From Lacihabitans sp. CCS-44 (GTDB lineage Bacteria; Bacteroidota; Bacteroidia; Cytophagales; Spirosomataceae), in the NCBI RefSeq assembly GCF_024343735.1, contig NZ_RJUE01000056.1, forward strand, positions 96,887 through 160,886: a DNA stretch of 64,000 bases. The letters run 5' to 3'. Each line of letters opens with the position of its first letter. Position 1 is the stretch's first letter. Of this stretch, positions 56,227 through 64,000 are shown piece after piece. Below the pieces are notes generated by a model. It made no database searches, was not told the DNA's origin, and saw only the letters and a program-made list of their open reading frames with translations. A program made the translations under genes and the position numbers.

Positions 56227-56444
56227 CTAACCACCCCGGCCTTCGGCCGACCCTCCTTGCGAAGGAGGATAGCAGATTGTTGTGGTAAATTAGTTTTAAC
56301 AATTTGAAAGAAGCAATTCAGCTTTTTCAAAGCACGTGTAAAGATTTAAGCGAAGCGAAAAATCAACCCACAAATGCCAAAATAAACACACCGACCCACT
56401 ACCCTCCTTAAAAAAGGAGGGTCGACTGTAGGTTGGGTGGTTAG
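56227..56444. repeat. Inverted-repeat unit 2, right of the DUF559 gene
   Basis: 218 bp, same orientation and layout as unit 1. It starts CTAACCACCCCGGCC, contains hairpins CGGCC-TTC-GGCCG and CCTCCTT-GCG-AAGGAGG, carries the shared 26-bp block at 56341-56366 and AAATGCCAAAATAAA, and ends GGTTGGGTGGTTAG. Differences from unit 1 inside the stems are often compensatory, suggesting that the folded form matters. Confidence 0.8.
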
Positions 56445-56469
56445 TGACACACTAATTTATCCACCAATC

Positions 56470-58128
56470 TCAAAGCTTCAACCTCTGCCCAAATTTTTCC
56501 AAAGTTTGGGCAAGAATATCATACGAAAGACGTTGCGGAGCTATTTTCTGATTGATAGACAAAACTGCTGCAGTTGCAGCCGACTGTCCAAGAATCATAA
56601 AAACGGGCTCCATACGGATAGAACCATAGGCTATGTGAGAGCTTGACACACACATAGGTACCAGCAAATTGTTACATTCTGATTCTTTCGGCAATATCGA
56701 TCCATAAGCTATTGAATATGGTTTGTCTGGATGCACACCTATGTCGCCTTCGTTTTGCACATAACCATCCTCAGTAACATACCGTTGAATATTGTGAGAA
56801 TCCAGCGTATAAGAACCCATACCAATAGGTTTCGGTATTGCCGTTTTACCAAGAGCGTCTGCTTCGGTCATCACAAAATCACCAATCATTCGACGAGCCT
56901 CGCGTATGTATAATTGGTGTGGCCAGTTGCCGTTGTCTTTAAATTCATCTTTGGGCAATCCCCATTTTTGCATTTGTTCGTGCACGTCCGCTGGTACACT
57001 TGGGTCATTTTGCAAGAAATAAAGTAAGCCTTTCTGATACAATTCATGCTCTTTTATGATTTGCTGGCGTCGCTCATAGCTGGCTTCTGGATAATCATAG
57101 TTTTTGCCTATATAATCTGTACTAAACGGGCCATGGTTGTTGGTATCCGTTTTTCGGTTAGGAATTGCATCATACTTGTCAAATAGCTCCCTCCAACCTG
57201 CATCAAAAACTTTAGCAACCAATTCATACCTTTTGGCATCATAGCCCGCCGGTTTTGGAAAAGCAATCCGATTTTCTGGATGATTGCTCAAACACATTCT
57301 GAAACAATAAGCTTGAATTTTAGTATCGCCGGTTCCGTTTGCACCCAATTTTTCTGAAGATATTTCAGGTAGCAAGCCGCTTGAAGCATCTCCAGCAATT
57401 TTATAAGGACTTATTTTGGATTTAAAATGATGACCATGATGAAAAATACCTGCTTGTACACCATTCCATTTTTCACCATAAACACTATTTGCCTCACGCC
57501 CAACATGATAGCTTACACCTGCAAGAGCCATCAAATCACCTTCATAAGTGGCATCAATAAACATTTTACCTTTATAAACATTACCAGATAACGTCTTTAT
57601 TGAACGAACACTTCCATTGGTTTTAACAATTCCGTAGCTTGATCTATCTAACCATTCATTGCGAAAAACCGGCAGTTTGTTTTCTTTAACAAAGTCTTCA
57701 AACACCTTTTCGGCAGCATGCGGCTCAAAAATCCACATCGTGCGGTTGGTACCATCAATGGCTGGAGTGCCTTGTCCTTTATTGCCATACTCCTCTTTTT
57801 TCTGCCAATTCCAAGCTTCGGAATTTTGATAATGAGCATACAGTCTTTGGTAAAACTCACGAGAAAGGCCACCTATTACTTCTTTGTTTCCAGTATCAGT
57901 AAAACCCAAACCTCCGGATGAAAGTCCGCCAAGATGTGTATCTGGTGAAACAATGATAACAGATTTCCCCATTTTTTTGACCTGAACAGCCGCCGTGATT
58001 GCTGCCGAGGTGCCTCCATAAATGATTACATCAGCTGAATGAACATTAGTTTTTAATATTATTAGAGTTTTAAAACTAATCAGTAAAAGGGAAGTCATGC
58101 TCAAAATAAGCACAAGCATTTTTTTCAT
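56470..58128 (-). CDS. Secreted FAD-dependent oxidoreductase
   Basis: 552 aa from the ATG at 58128 (MKKMLVLILSMTSLLL signal); an upstream ATG adding 15 residues lacks a normal leader. FAD_oxidored family (PF12831): dinucleotide motif VIIYGGTSAAITAAVQVKKMGKSV-type at about 35, HLGGLSSGGLGFTD, and FIDATYEGDLMALAGV. Secreted members in Bacteroidota act on unknown, often carbohydrate-like, substrates. It is convergent with the DUF559 cassette and adjacent to an unrelated lipoprotein gene. Confidence 0.87.
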   Translation of the reverse strand: MKKMLVLILSMTSLLLISFKTLIILKTNVHSADVIIYGGTSAAITAAVQVKKMGKSVIIVSPDTHLGGLSSGGLGFTDTGNKEVIGGLSREFYQRLYAHYQNSEAWNWQKKEEYGNKGQGTPAIDGTNRTMWIFEPHAAEKVFEDFVKENKLPVFRNEWLDRSSYGIVKTNGSVRSIKTLSGNVYKGKMFIDATYEGDLMALAGVSYHVGREANSVYGEKWNGVQAGIFHHGHHFKSKISPYKIAGDASSGLLPEISSEKLGANGTGDTKIQAYCFRMCLSNHPENRIAFPKPAGYDAKRYELVAKVFDAGWRELFDKYDAIPNRKTDTNNHGPFSTDYIGKNYDYPEASYERRQQIIKEHELYQKGLLYFLQNDPSVPADVHEQMQKWGLPKDEFKDNGNWPHQLYIREARRMIGDFVMTEADALGKTAIPKPIGMGSYTLDSHNIQRYVTEDGYVQNEGDIGVHPDKPYSIAYGSILPKESECNNLLVPMCVSSSHIAYGSIRMEPVFMILGQSAATAAVLSINQKIAPQRLSYDILAQTLEKFGQRLKL

Positions 58129-58194
58129 AGAGAGATTGAATAAATTGTGTACCAAGATACATAGTTTTTGCAAAAATTCAACAAGGCTTAACTT

Positions 58195-59094
58195 TCAACG
58201 AGCTGTAGCAGCTTCGGAATATGTGAAAATTTTATATCCTGTAAAGTTCAAGTCTAAAAGAATCGAACTATTAGACGTTTTGAGGTCTTTTACGAAGTCG
58301 TTGTAAGCAGTCAGAAACTCTTTGTTTTGGTGTGATTTAGAAAAATATTTAAACATAAACTCTTGCTCTGCACTAAAGATTATCAAAATCTCTGGTTTTT
58401 TATTTAGTTCTTTGGCCGCCTTTGCTAGGAGCAGAAGACGTTCTTTTGTGTATGCAAAGTTGGGTACAGTGTCATAACAATGTACCGCAATTTTGTCAAG
58501 ATTATTCACCAAAAACTTGGCTTCTTCGTAATCGTTATTTCCGCTATCTAGCCATCCGATGTAGATTTCGGTGTCAAAAACGTCATTATTCTGCGTTTTG
58601 AGGTTTTTTATGTGCAAAACTAGATTTTGATTGCAGGCATAATCACACTCAGGATTGGTTTGCCACCACTCGTTTTCTATCGAAAAAACATCGAATTTCT
58701 CAGTTTCATTTTTTCTTCCAATGTTATAGGCTTCACACTCATCAAATGCTTTTGTTGTGCTGTGTGTTGCAGATATTTTCGTAACACCAAAGTCTAATCG
58801 GGCCTTTGAAATAAATCTAGCCAAACTCGGATATTTGCTTGGTTTATTGGTAACTTCCCAAAGACCGTAGAGACTCAGCTCATTGAAATCGTGCGATTTT
58901 ACATACCTCAAAAGCTTATTTTCCCTAGTGGTATCGCCCAAAATGTCTTGAAATCTGTCTACATACAAGCCTTTATGAAGTAAATTTACCTCGGTCGGCA
59001 CAGCAACATTATCTTGTACATTACAAGATTGAAAAACAGTAAGTATAGCCGCAATAAAAATTACTACAACAAAAAACTTAGACCAAGTTCTCAA
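58195..59094 (-). CDS. Lipoprotein of unknown function
   Basis: 299 aa. Signal and lipobox LTVFQSCN. The mature part alternates predicted helices and strands (HKGLYVDRFQDILGD, YVKSHDFNELSLYGLW, FDVFSIENEWW, DTEIYIGWLD, KIAVHCYDT, PEILIIFSAEQEF), a pattern compatible with a TIM barrel of glycosidase type. No catalytic motif I can name. It lies 66 bp upstream of the FAD oxidoreductase gene and may be co-transcribed with it. Confidence 0.7.
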   Translation of the reverse strand: MRTWSKFFVVVIFIAAILTVFQSCNVQDNVAVPTEVNLLHKGLYVDRFQDILGDTTRENKLLRYVKSHDFNELSLYGLWEVTNKPSKYPSLARFISKARLDFGVTKISATHSTTKAFDECEAYNIGRKNETEKFDVFSIENEWWQTNPECDYACNQNLVLHIKNLKTQNNDVFDTEIYIGWLDSGNNDYEEAKFLVNNLDKIAVHCYDTVPNFAYTKERLLLLAKAAKELNKKPEILIIFSAEQEFMFKYFSKSHQNKEFLTAYNDFVKDLKTSNSSILLDLNFTGYKIFTYSEAATAR

Positions 59095-59235
59095 AATGAA
59101 TCATTTAAGATGATAAAGCATTGATAATCATTTAAATATTATCAAAAATTAAGCCGAATTTTAAAGCGAGATAAATACGTATCATCTAAAAGTTAATTGA
59201 AAATTTATACAAATCGAATTTTAGTATCGATTATA

Positions 59236-59904
59236 TCACTTAAATACACCATCCACCAATTTAGACTGATATTTTGAAGTACTTGTACTCTGATATTCTT
59301 TCTCTTTTTCGTCCATCCCTCCGCTATTTTTAGTTTCCTTGACGGTTAAATTTCCGTTTTTGTCCAAAACTGAGTTTGTTTTGTAGCTATCATAAAAAGG
59401 AGCATCTGCCCAATTATGAAAATAGGCCAAAGGCACACAGCCCACATTTTTACCGTCTTTAAACGAACTAACCAAAATCACTTTACCGTTGGCATAAGGA
59501 CAAGCTTCATAAGTCTGATAATCAAATCCCCAAATTTTCAATGTATTACCGTCTCCCAAATCTACGTCTTTGTAAGAAACCGTCTTGATGTCTTTATACA
59601 TTCCTATGTCTAGATGAGAAAGATAATTCTCATAAGCTCCAGCCTTTTTTATGGAATCTAAACGTAAAAAACCTTCGCCCAATCCTGCAAAAAGGCTTGT
59701 ATCCGCCAAGTTTTTTGTCAACTCTTTTATATCTGAGGCATTTACAACTTTCAAAGTGGAGTCTGCAAAGAGTTTTTCTAAGCCAAGGCTGTCGAGTTTT
59801 ATTTCTTCAGAAATGGCATTGGTAGTTAATTCTGTTTTGCCGTCTTTTTTGGCATTACATCCTAAAAGTAGGGCGAAAGAAACAATAGTGATTAGGGTTT
59901 TCAT
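59236..59904 (-). CDS. Lipoprotein of unknown function
   Basis: 222 aa. Lipobox LLLGCNAKK. The mature protein starts with a polar region (DGKTELTTNAISEEIK) followed by a mixed alpha/beta domain containing VDLGDGNTLKIWGFDYQTYEACPYANGKVILVSSF and YFHNWADAPFYD. No family recognised. Single gene with 350 bp of non-coding DNA before it. Confidence 0.68.
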   Translation of the reverse strand: MKTLITIVSFALLLGCNAKKDGKTELTTNAISEEIKLDSLGLEKLFADSTLKVVNASDIKELTKNLADTSLFAGLGEGFLRLDSIKKAGAYENYLSHLDIGMYKDIKTVSYKDVDLGDGNTLKIWGFDYQTYEACPYANGKVILVSSFKDGKNVGCVPLAYFHNWADAPFYDSYKTNSVLDKNGNLTVKETKNSGGMDEKEKEYQSTSTSKYQSKLVDGVFK

Positions 59905-60254
59905 TTGGTTTGAATTATAAGGGTTTATAGGTCAAAAATACGATAGAAATGTTGAATAATAGAATTTTGTGAGTTTTGAGAAATGATATTTTGAAAGAGA
60001 AAAAAACCGATGGTGATGAAAAATCTCAAATTTCTATAAGGTAAGAGTGGTTAATGAAGGCGATCCAGCGGTTCCCATTAAGGTTCTAACCAAATATCTG
60101 AGGCTATCGTGGGCTTGTGGGCGGTGCGAAGAGTCGCTTCGAAATTTCTGGCCAATATTTGTCTCAAAAAAAAAAAACAGCATTATCCTGAGATTTCTCT
60201 GAGGATATTGTTGGAGTTGAGTTTCTACATGAAATTAGTTATCTCTTTTAAAAG
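59905..60254. other. Intergenic region with a GC-rich island
   Basis: No gene supported. About 60045-60165 is clearly richer in G+C than its surroundings and contains short hairpins (CGAAG-AGT-CGCTTCG near 60128), so it may be a structured RNA or a relic. At 60184-60207 a TATCCT/AGGATA hairpin, with twelve A residues at 60166-60177, could weakly terminate the minus-strand gene pair that ends at 60255. Confidence 0.4.
60166..60207 (-). terminator. Possible terminator of the nucleotidyltransferase pair
   Basis: TATCCT pairs with AGGATA (60184-60207, one inner mismatch, then AGA/TCT). Read on the minus strand, six bases separate the stem from a 12-T run, which is longer than ideal. Confidence 0.35.
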
Positions 60255-61187
60255 CTAAATAAATTCCAAATCCACTAGTTCATATTCAATTACTTCCTTA
60301 CTAGTAGCCTTGTTAACAGCAGTTTTCTTTAAAAAAGTACCAGAAGAAAGCTGACCAAGTTTCAATTGTTTCACAGAAGGGAGTTGAGAAGTAGAAAACT
60401 TAACATTTTTTGTGCCATCTTCACATTGAATTTCGAACTGCCCTTTGAGTTTTAATACGCTAACAATCCCCTCAAACCGTTCCTCAATCGGTTCCTGAAT
60501 TTGTATCTGAGAAAGAGAATCATGCAGGATTTTAACCCTATTTTGCAAGCCATCCCATTTATAAAATTGATTTAAAGCAGATTCCCACTCTAGTCCCAGC
60601 CCAAGTTTATTCTTAATGCCCCAGGTTAGTAAATTGTGTAATTTTAATATTCCAGAAGACCCCAATTTAGGAGCTAAAGAAATCATTTCCTCCTCTCCAT
60701 TAGCATTAAGAACTGCAAACGTATTCAAAAGAGCGTCTTCAACAAAACTATTTCCAAAAAGGTCTGGCGAGGTATTTGCAGTAATAATAAGGTGAGTTGA
60801 ACCTGGCACTAATCGTTCTATCCTTAAGTCAATTGTCTCTTTGACAATACTACTTTTCCCACTATTCGATTTAGAGCCAAAACCAGCCATTTTTGATGAC
60901 TCAAAAATTAGTTCAGAAAACAATTTTGATACCTTAGCTAACATATCTAAAGGTAAAGTTCCATGTTTTGCAACCCAGCCTTGAAGTTTTAGATCAATAA
61001 TTTCTTTATTTCTTCTTTCCTTTTCAATCCTAAGTTCTCTTTGTAATTCTTGAATTTGATCACGAGTATTTAGGGTTACGCCTTTATAAAACAAACTTTT
61101 TGGGTTTTCTTTTAACAGTTCATCATATTTCAACAGCGTTTCTTGTGCTGAAACAAGTAGTTCATTAATCCTAGGTATAGCTATCAT
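60255..61187 (-). CDS. Unknown protein translationally coupled to a nucleotidyltransferase
   Basis: 310 aa, no signal peptide or membrane segment. An N-terminal coiled coil (about 35-70, NTRDQIQELQRELRIEKERRNKEI) is followed by a mixed domain (about 80-215) with RIERLVPGSTHLIITANTSPDLFG, then a beta-rich C-terminus (about 235-310, FEGIVSVLKLKGQFEIQ, EVIEYELVDLEF) that could be a small barrel. I recognise no family. Its ATG overlaps the stop of the upstream nucleotidyltransferase-like gene (ATGA), so the two form a functional pair. Confidence 0.72.
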   Translation of the reverse strand: MIAIPRINELLVSAQETLLKYDELLKENPKSLFYKGVTLNTRDQIQELQRELRIEKERRNKEIIDLKLQGWVAKHGTLPLDMLAKVSKLFSELIFESSKMAGFGSKSNSGKSSIVKETIDLRIERLVPGSTHLIITANTSPDLFGNSFVEDALLNTFAVLNANGEEEMISLAPKLGSSGILKLHNLLTWGIKNKLGLGLEWESALNQFYKWDGLQNRVKILHDSLSQIQIQEPIEERFEGIVSVLKLKGQFEIQCEDGTKNVKFSTSQLPSVKQLKLGQLSSGTFLKKTAVNKATSKEVIEYELVDLEFI

Positions 61188-61639
61188 TGTACATCTAGCT
61201 TGAATATTCCTTTCTCATTTAGTTTTCCAGAATCAAATCCATAAGTTTCAATCCACTTAGCTTTCTCTTTTGAATCATACATATTTATAAAATAAACATC
61301 AAGACCAAACCTTACTTTTACTTTTTCTCTACTTATAAGTAGATCTTTAAATAATTTTGCTTTGTTTCCAGTTAAATTGTCAACCTCATTTATATCTAAT
61401 AAAAACAACAAATCAATATCATCTGGTTCTTCCTTTTCTGTTGTAAATGAACCATCAATCCAAATTTCAGCCCTTAACCCCAACTTTTTAAATTCCTCTA
61501 AAAATACTATAAAAGAATCAATCAATTTCTTTCTGTGATCATTAAACTTAAATGGTTGTAAAAATAATGCATCAAATTGCCAAAGACCGATTTCAACAAA
61601 GCCCTTCTTAATTAATGGTGGATATTCCTTTTTTGCCAT
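61184..61639 (-). CDS. Nucleotidyltransferase-like protein (DUF6932-like)
   Basis: 151 aa. Central motif WIDGSFTTEKEEPDDIDLLFLL matches the GSFxT...PxDID signature of small polymerase-beta-type nucleotidyltransferases in the DUF6932 group, with Asp residues for metal binding. A later VYFINMYDSKEKAKWIETYGFD supplies the C-terminal part. Related minimal nucleotidyltransferases serve in toxin-antitoxin and defence pairs. It overlaps the following gene by 4 bp. Confidence 0.72.
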   Translation of the reverse strand: MAKKEYPPLIKKGFVEIGLWQFDALFLQPFKFNDHRKKLIDSFIVFLEEFKKLGLRAEIWIDGSFTTEKEEPDDIDLLFLLDINEVDNLTGNKAKLFKDLLISREKVKVRFGLDVYFINMYDSKEKAKWIETYGFDSGKLNEKGIFKLDVQ

Positions 61640-61938
61640 TATAAATAAACATTAATTGTAATTGAACCAATTTGTCCAATCATTATTAATTATAGACATT
61701 ATGAAAGGGTTTCTTTCCATAAAAATAAATAACTTTTTTTAAATCCGAAGAGAATCTTTTCGAAATCGATGTAATCTATTAGAATTTGTCTTAAACACTT
61801 CTTATCTAAAAATTGAATTTGTCTCAAAGCCTAGGTAAAAAAAATATAAATCGGGGTCTCTAAAATCTTTAAAGTGTTTTAAATTGTTATAGCCGATTTG
61901 GGTAAACAAAAGCATAGACTAATTTGAAAGGTAGAGGG

Positions 61939-62682
61939 TTATTTGCTATTAAAGTAAGATAAAACTTTATATTTAATCAAAGTATTACTGGCAGACAATA
62001 CATCGATTTTTAAACCTTTAAACCCAACTACAGAACTTTCATTCAAATCATACTGAATATCTTGAGTAAAACTAGGTCTTGCAAAGTCATCAGAAAATTC
62101 TCGATAAATAAATTTAATAGAATTTCCAACTTTGCCATTGTAGATAAATTCTTGTTTAAACGATAGCTCTTTATTCAAAACAACTTTTTTAGGTTTTAAA
62201 TCAATTAAATCCTTGGATTTAGTTGCCCTAATCAATGCAGGGTCAGTTAGCTCAGTTGTCAAATTTACAGGTTCTAAACTCGGTACAATTTTATAGTACT
62301 TTAAATCAGGAGAAATCATTAGAACCGAATAAAGATTTTGAACAAAGGATTTAACTAACTTATCTTGCTGAATGTAACATTTATCTACACAGACATAATA
62401 ATTCCATTTGGCTGATTTTTGAACCAAATATAAATCGGTAGGTTCTATGCTAACAAATGCTCCAAATGTACTCTTTTCTAACTTTTTATTTAAATGGATG
62501 CCATCATAAACCTCTTGTATTGTTTTATTTACGAGTGTTGAACCTAATTCACCCTCTGATTCAATTCCTATCTCGGGATAAAAGATATTTTCCTTTGATG
62601 GTTTAAGTATTTGAGCCGTAGTAGGGAAAGATTTTAAAAATAGGATTATTAACGTGATTAATAAAAGTAGATTTCTTTTCAT
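61939..62682 (-). CDS. Secreted protein of unknown function
   Basis: 247 aa. The signal peptide ends PTTAQ. The mature part is beta-rich (YLVQKSAKWNYYVCVDKCYIQQDKL, KVGNSIKFIYREF, SVVGFKGLKIDVLS). One CVDKC pair might form a disulfide. No family recognised. It stands alone between the nucleotidyltransferase pair and the insertion sequence. Confidence 0.65.
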   Translation of the reverse strand: MKRNLLLLITLIILFLKSFPTTAQILKPSKENIFYPEIGIESEGELGSTLVNKTIQEVYDGIHLNKKLEKSTFGAFVSIEPTDLYLVQKSAKWNYYVCVDKCYIQQDKLVKSFVQNLYSVLMISPDLKYYKIVPSLEPVNLTTELTDPALIRATKSKDLIDLKPKKVVLNKELSFKQEFIYNGKVGNSIKFIYREFSDDFARPSFTQDIQYDLNESSVVGFKGLKIDVLSASNTLIKYKVLSYFNSK

Positions 62683-62843
62683 TGCTAAAATTTAGATTTA
62701 TGCTAAGGTCGATAAAAAATGTGATTTTATGAACTATAGAACGGGGGAAAAATTGAAAACTTTAAGTAAATAGGCTTTCTGGAACAAACAACACTTAAAA
62801 AAAGACAGACTCTAAGGGATCAATCCAAAAAGTTGGGGGGAGG

Positions 62844-63827
62844 TTAAGCATATATTTTCTGTAATCTAAATAGGAAAAAACTTATGTCTCTTACTCCTCT
62901 GAATTGGCTTCTTAGTGCTTTTACTTTTGCGTTAAAAGACTCTGCTGAAGCATTTGTACTTCTATTGTCGAAATAATTTAGGATATATTCATAATTGTTC
63001 TGAATAGTTCTAGCGATGGTATTGAAGGTTTTCACCTCAAACTTTTCTACTGAATTATACCATAAGGCCAGTTTTTTAAAAGCTACTAATCTATTCTTTG
63101 ACTGGTGGAAAATATTGGATAGTTCCATGCTGAGGTCGTATGCCTGCTTTAAGTCAGGATATAGTCTAAATAAAACCTCAGACCTATGTACTTGAGAAGC
63201 AGACCATTTACTTTCTCTTTGATGCAAAAGAAATCTACTTCTGATTAATAGTTGTTTTAAGGTATCACCGTTTTCTAAAACTTCTGGAACGTACCTCTTC
63301 TTCAGTTCTTTAGCATATTCTATTTCTTTATTTTCTTGATCTATTGCCGCCCAACGATGTTTGATTCTGATTTCTTGTACTGCATCACTGGCTAGCTTTT
63401 GGACATGAAACCTATCTGAAACCAGCTTAGCCTTAGGAAAGCTACGTTTAGCAATTCGCTCCATGGTTGGAGCAAGGTCCAATGTTATTTCCTTCACCTT
63501 TTTCCTCTTTGACTCTGGAATTTTGTGTAGAACCTCAATGACTGTATCACTGACAGTACCTTTGACCATCGCAATTAAAGCTCCTTTTTTGCCTTTTGCA
63601 GCCTTGTTGGTCAATATGGTATATAAATCACCATTTGAAAGACAGGTCTCATCCAGAGATAGATTTTCGCCAATATTTTCGGGATAAAGTATCCATTGTT
63701 GGGCATGTTCAAGCTGTTTCCAAGATGTATATCCACTCAGGTGGGCTGCATATTGTTCTTGCAAGCGTTTGCCGTCTAATTGAAACAATTCACCTATAAC
63801 TTTGCAGCTAATTGGCGTATTATCCAA
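62844..63827 (-). CDS. ISAon1/ISL3-like DDE transposase
   Basis: 327 aa. DDE motifs: LSLDETCLSNGDLYTIL (first Asp), KLVSDRFHVQKLA (second Asp) and TNASAESFNAKVKALRSQFRG (Glu). DRFHV and the AESFNAKVK end are typical of ISL3-like enzymes and of the two-gene ISAon1 type in Bacteroidota. The start is TTG at 63827, inside the last codons of the upstream frame, so translation is coupled or shifted. The frame is intact. Confidence 0.88.
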   Translation of the reverse strand: MDNTPISCKVIGELFQLDGKRLQEQYAAHLSGYTSWKQLEHAQQWILYPENIGENLSLDETCLSNGDLYTILTNKAAKGKKGALIAMVKGTVSDTVIEVLHKIPESKRKKVKEITLDLAPTMERIAKRSFPKAKLVSDRFHVQKLASDAVQEIRIKHRWAAIDQENKEIEYAKELKKRYVPEVLENGDTLKQLLIRSRFLLHQRESKWSASQVHRSEVLFRLYPDLKQAYDLSMELSNIFHQSKNRLVAFKKLALWYNSVEKFEVKTFNTIARTIQNNYEYILNYFDNRSTNASAESFNAKVKALRSQFRGVRDISFFLFRLQKIYA

Positions 63828-64000
63828 GAGCTCCTTTTAAAAAAGCCGCAAATTCCGATGTCATTCGCGTTCCTGAGGCTACTAAATTCCAGTTTCTATA
63901 GACTATTTTTCCACTATCATGATTGAGCCATTTACGTCGCTTGATTTTTAGAAAACAAGCCTTGCCACGAAGTGGGAAATCCCTAACTGTTTCTTCCTCA
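63820..64000 (-). CDS. ISAon1-type transposase N-terminal region protein, C-terminal fragment
   Basis: 60 codons of an upstream frame that runs off the right edge. It contains VRDFPLRGKACFLKIKRR, VYRNWNLVASGTRM and ends TSEFAAFLKGALG before TAA at 63822-63820. This matches the separate N-terminal region protein of ISAon1-type elements. It overlaps the transposase start by 8 bp. Confidence 0.78.
   Translation of the reverse strand, partial: EEETVRDFPLRGKACFLKIKRRKWLNHDSGKIVYRNWNLVASGTRMTSEFAAFLKGALG

Larger units (their letters stand above)
62785..64000 (-). mobile_element. ISAon1/ISL3-like insertion sequence, 3' part
   Basis: It contains the complete DDE transposase gene and the end of its partner gene. 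The left limit is an estimate: the terminal repeat should lie in the ~60 bp between about 62790 and the transposase stop (a GACTCTAAGGGATC stretch begins near 62807). The other end is outside the window, so inverted repeats cannot be compared. Confidence 0.6.

Overview
The window looks like chromosome of a low-GC member of the Bacteroidota, probably a free-living cytophagal (inference). Evidence: alternative complex III genes (actA, start of actB), housekeeping promoters of the Bacteroidota type (TTG, 19-22 nt, TAnnTTTG) before actA, tRNA-Cys, rpsA, smpB and an ATP-grasp gene, many secreted carbohydrate-active enzymes whose leaders end in AQ or GQ, a NrtR/AraR-type Nudix regulator, and an ISAon1-type transposase.

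Layout. 1-3.7 kb: respiratory actB/actA, tRNA-Cys(GCA), rpsA. 3.8-5.2 kb: an IS110-family element with a structured 5' non-coding end that may encode a bridge RNA, abutting a 20-bp tandem repeat. 5.4-9.9 kb: HNH nuclease, smpB, a probable ~140-nt small RNA with its own promoter and terminator, hflX and a FucP-like sugar transporter. 10.1-21.1 kb (minus strand): an L-arabinose operon read in the order GH51, GH51, araB, four-helix-bundle gene, araA, araD, SSS symporter, aldose 1-epimerase. 21.3-34.0 kb (minus): CotH-like lipoprotein, transaldolase remnant, then a pentosan-degrading operon of GH95, GH43, three feruloyl-esterase-like proteins, an unknown binding protein, a second GH43 and a small secreted protein. 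34.4-39.1 kb (minus): GH127, AraR-like regulator, LLM oxidoreductase, SGNH esterase. Two palindromes of form TGTGT-N7-ACACA lie upstream of the two large operons and are candidate AraR operators.

39.3-50.2 kb: ATP-grasp enzyme, small membrane proteins, a cytoplasmic papain-like peptidase, an M61 peptidase, a SulP transporter with two beta-carbonic anhydrases, a two-component system and an Hsp70-like protein. 50.8-55.6 kb: three secreted proteins on the plus strand (DUF1080; cupredoxin fused to a PVC-type dehydrogenase propeller; FG-GAP propeller). 55.6-56.4 kb: a DUF559 nuclease gene set exactly between two ~200-bp inverted-repeat units. 56.5-62.7 kb: FAD oxidoreductase, lipoproteins, a translationally coupled nucleotidyltransferase-like pair and a secreted protein. 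The window ends inside an ISAon1/ISL3-like insertion sequence.

How the genes work together: extracellular GH43, GH51, GH127, GH95 and esterases would strip arabinose and hydroxycinnamates from arabinan or arabinoxylan. The SSS or MFS carrier imports the sugar, and AraA, AraB and AraD convert it to D-xylulose 5-phosphate. No SusC/SusD pair is present. The best candidates for undescribed systems are the DUF559 gene with its flanking palindromic units, the IS110 element whose upstream hairpin loop repeats its probable target sequence, the small RNA next to smpB, and the nucleotidyltransferase pair.
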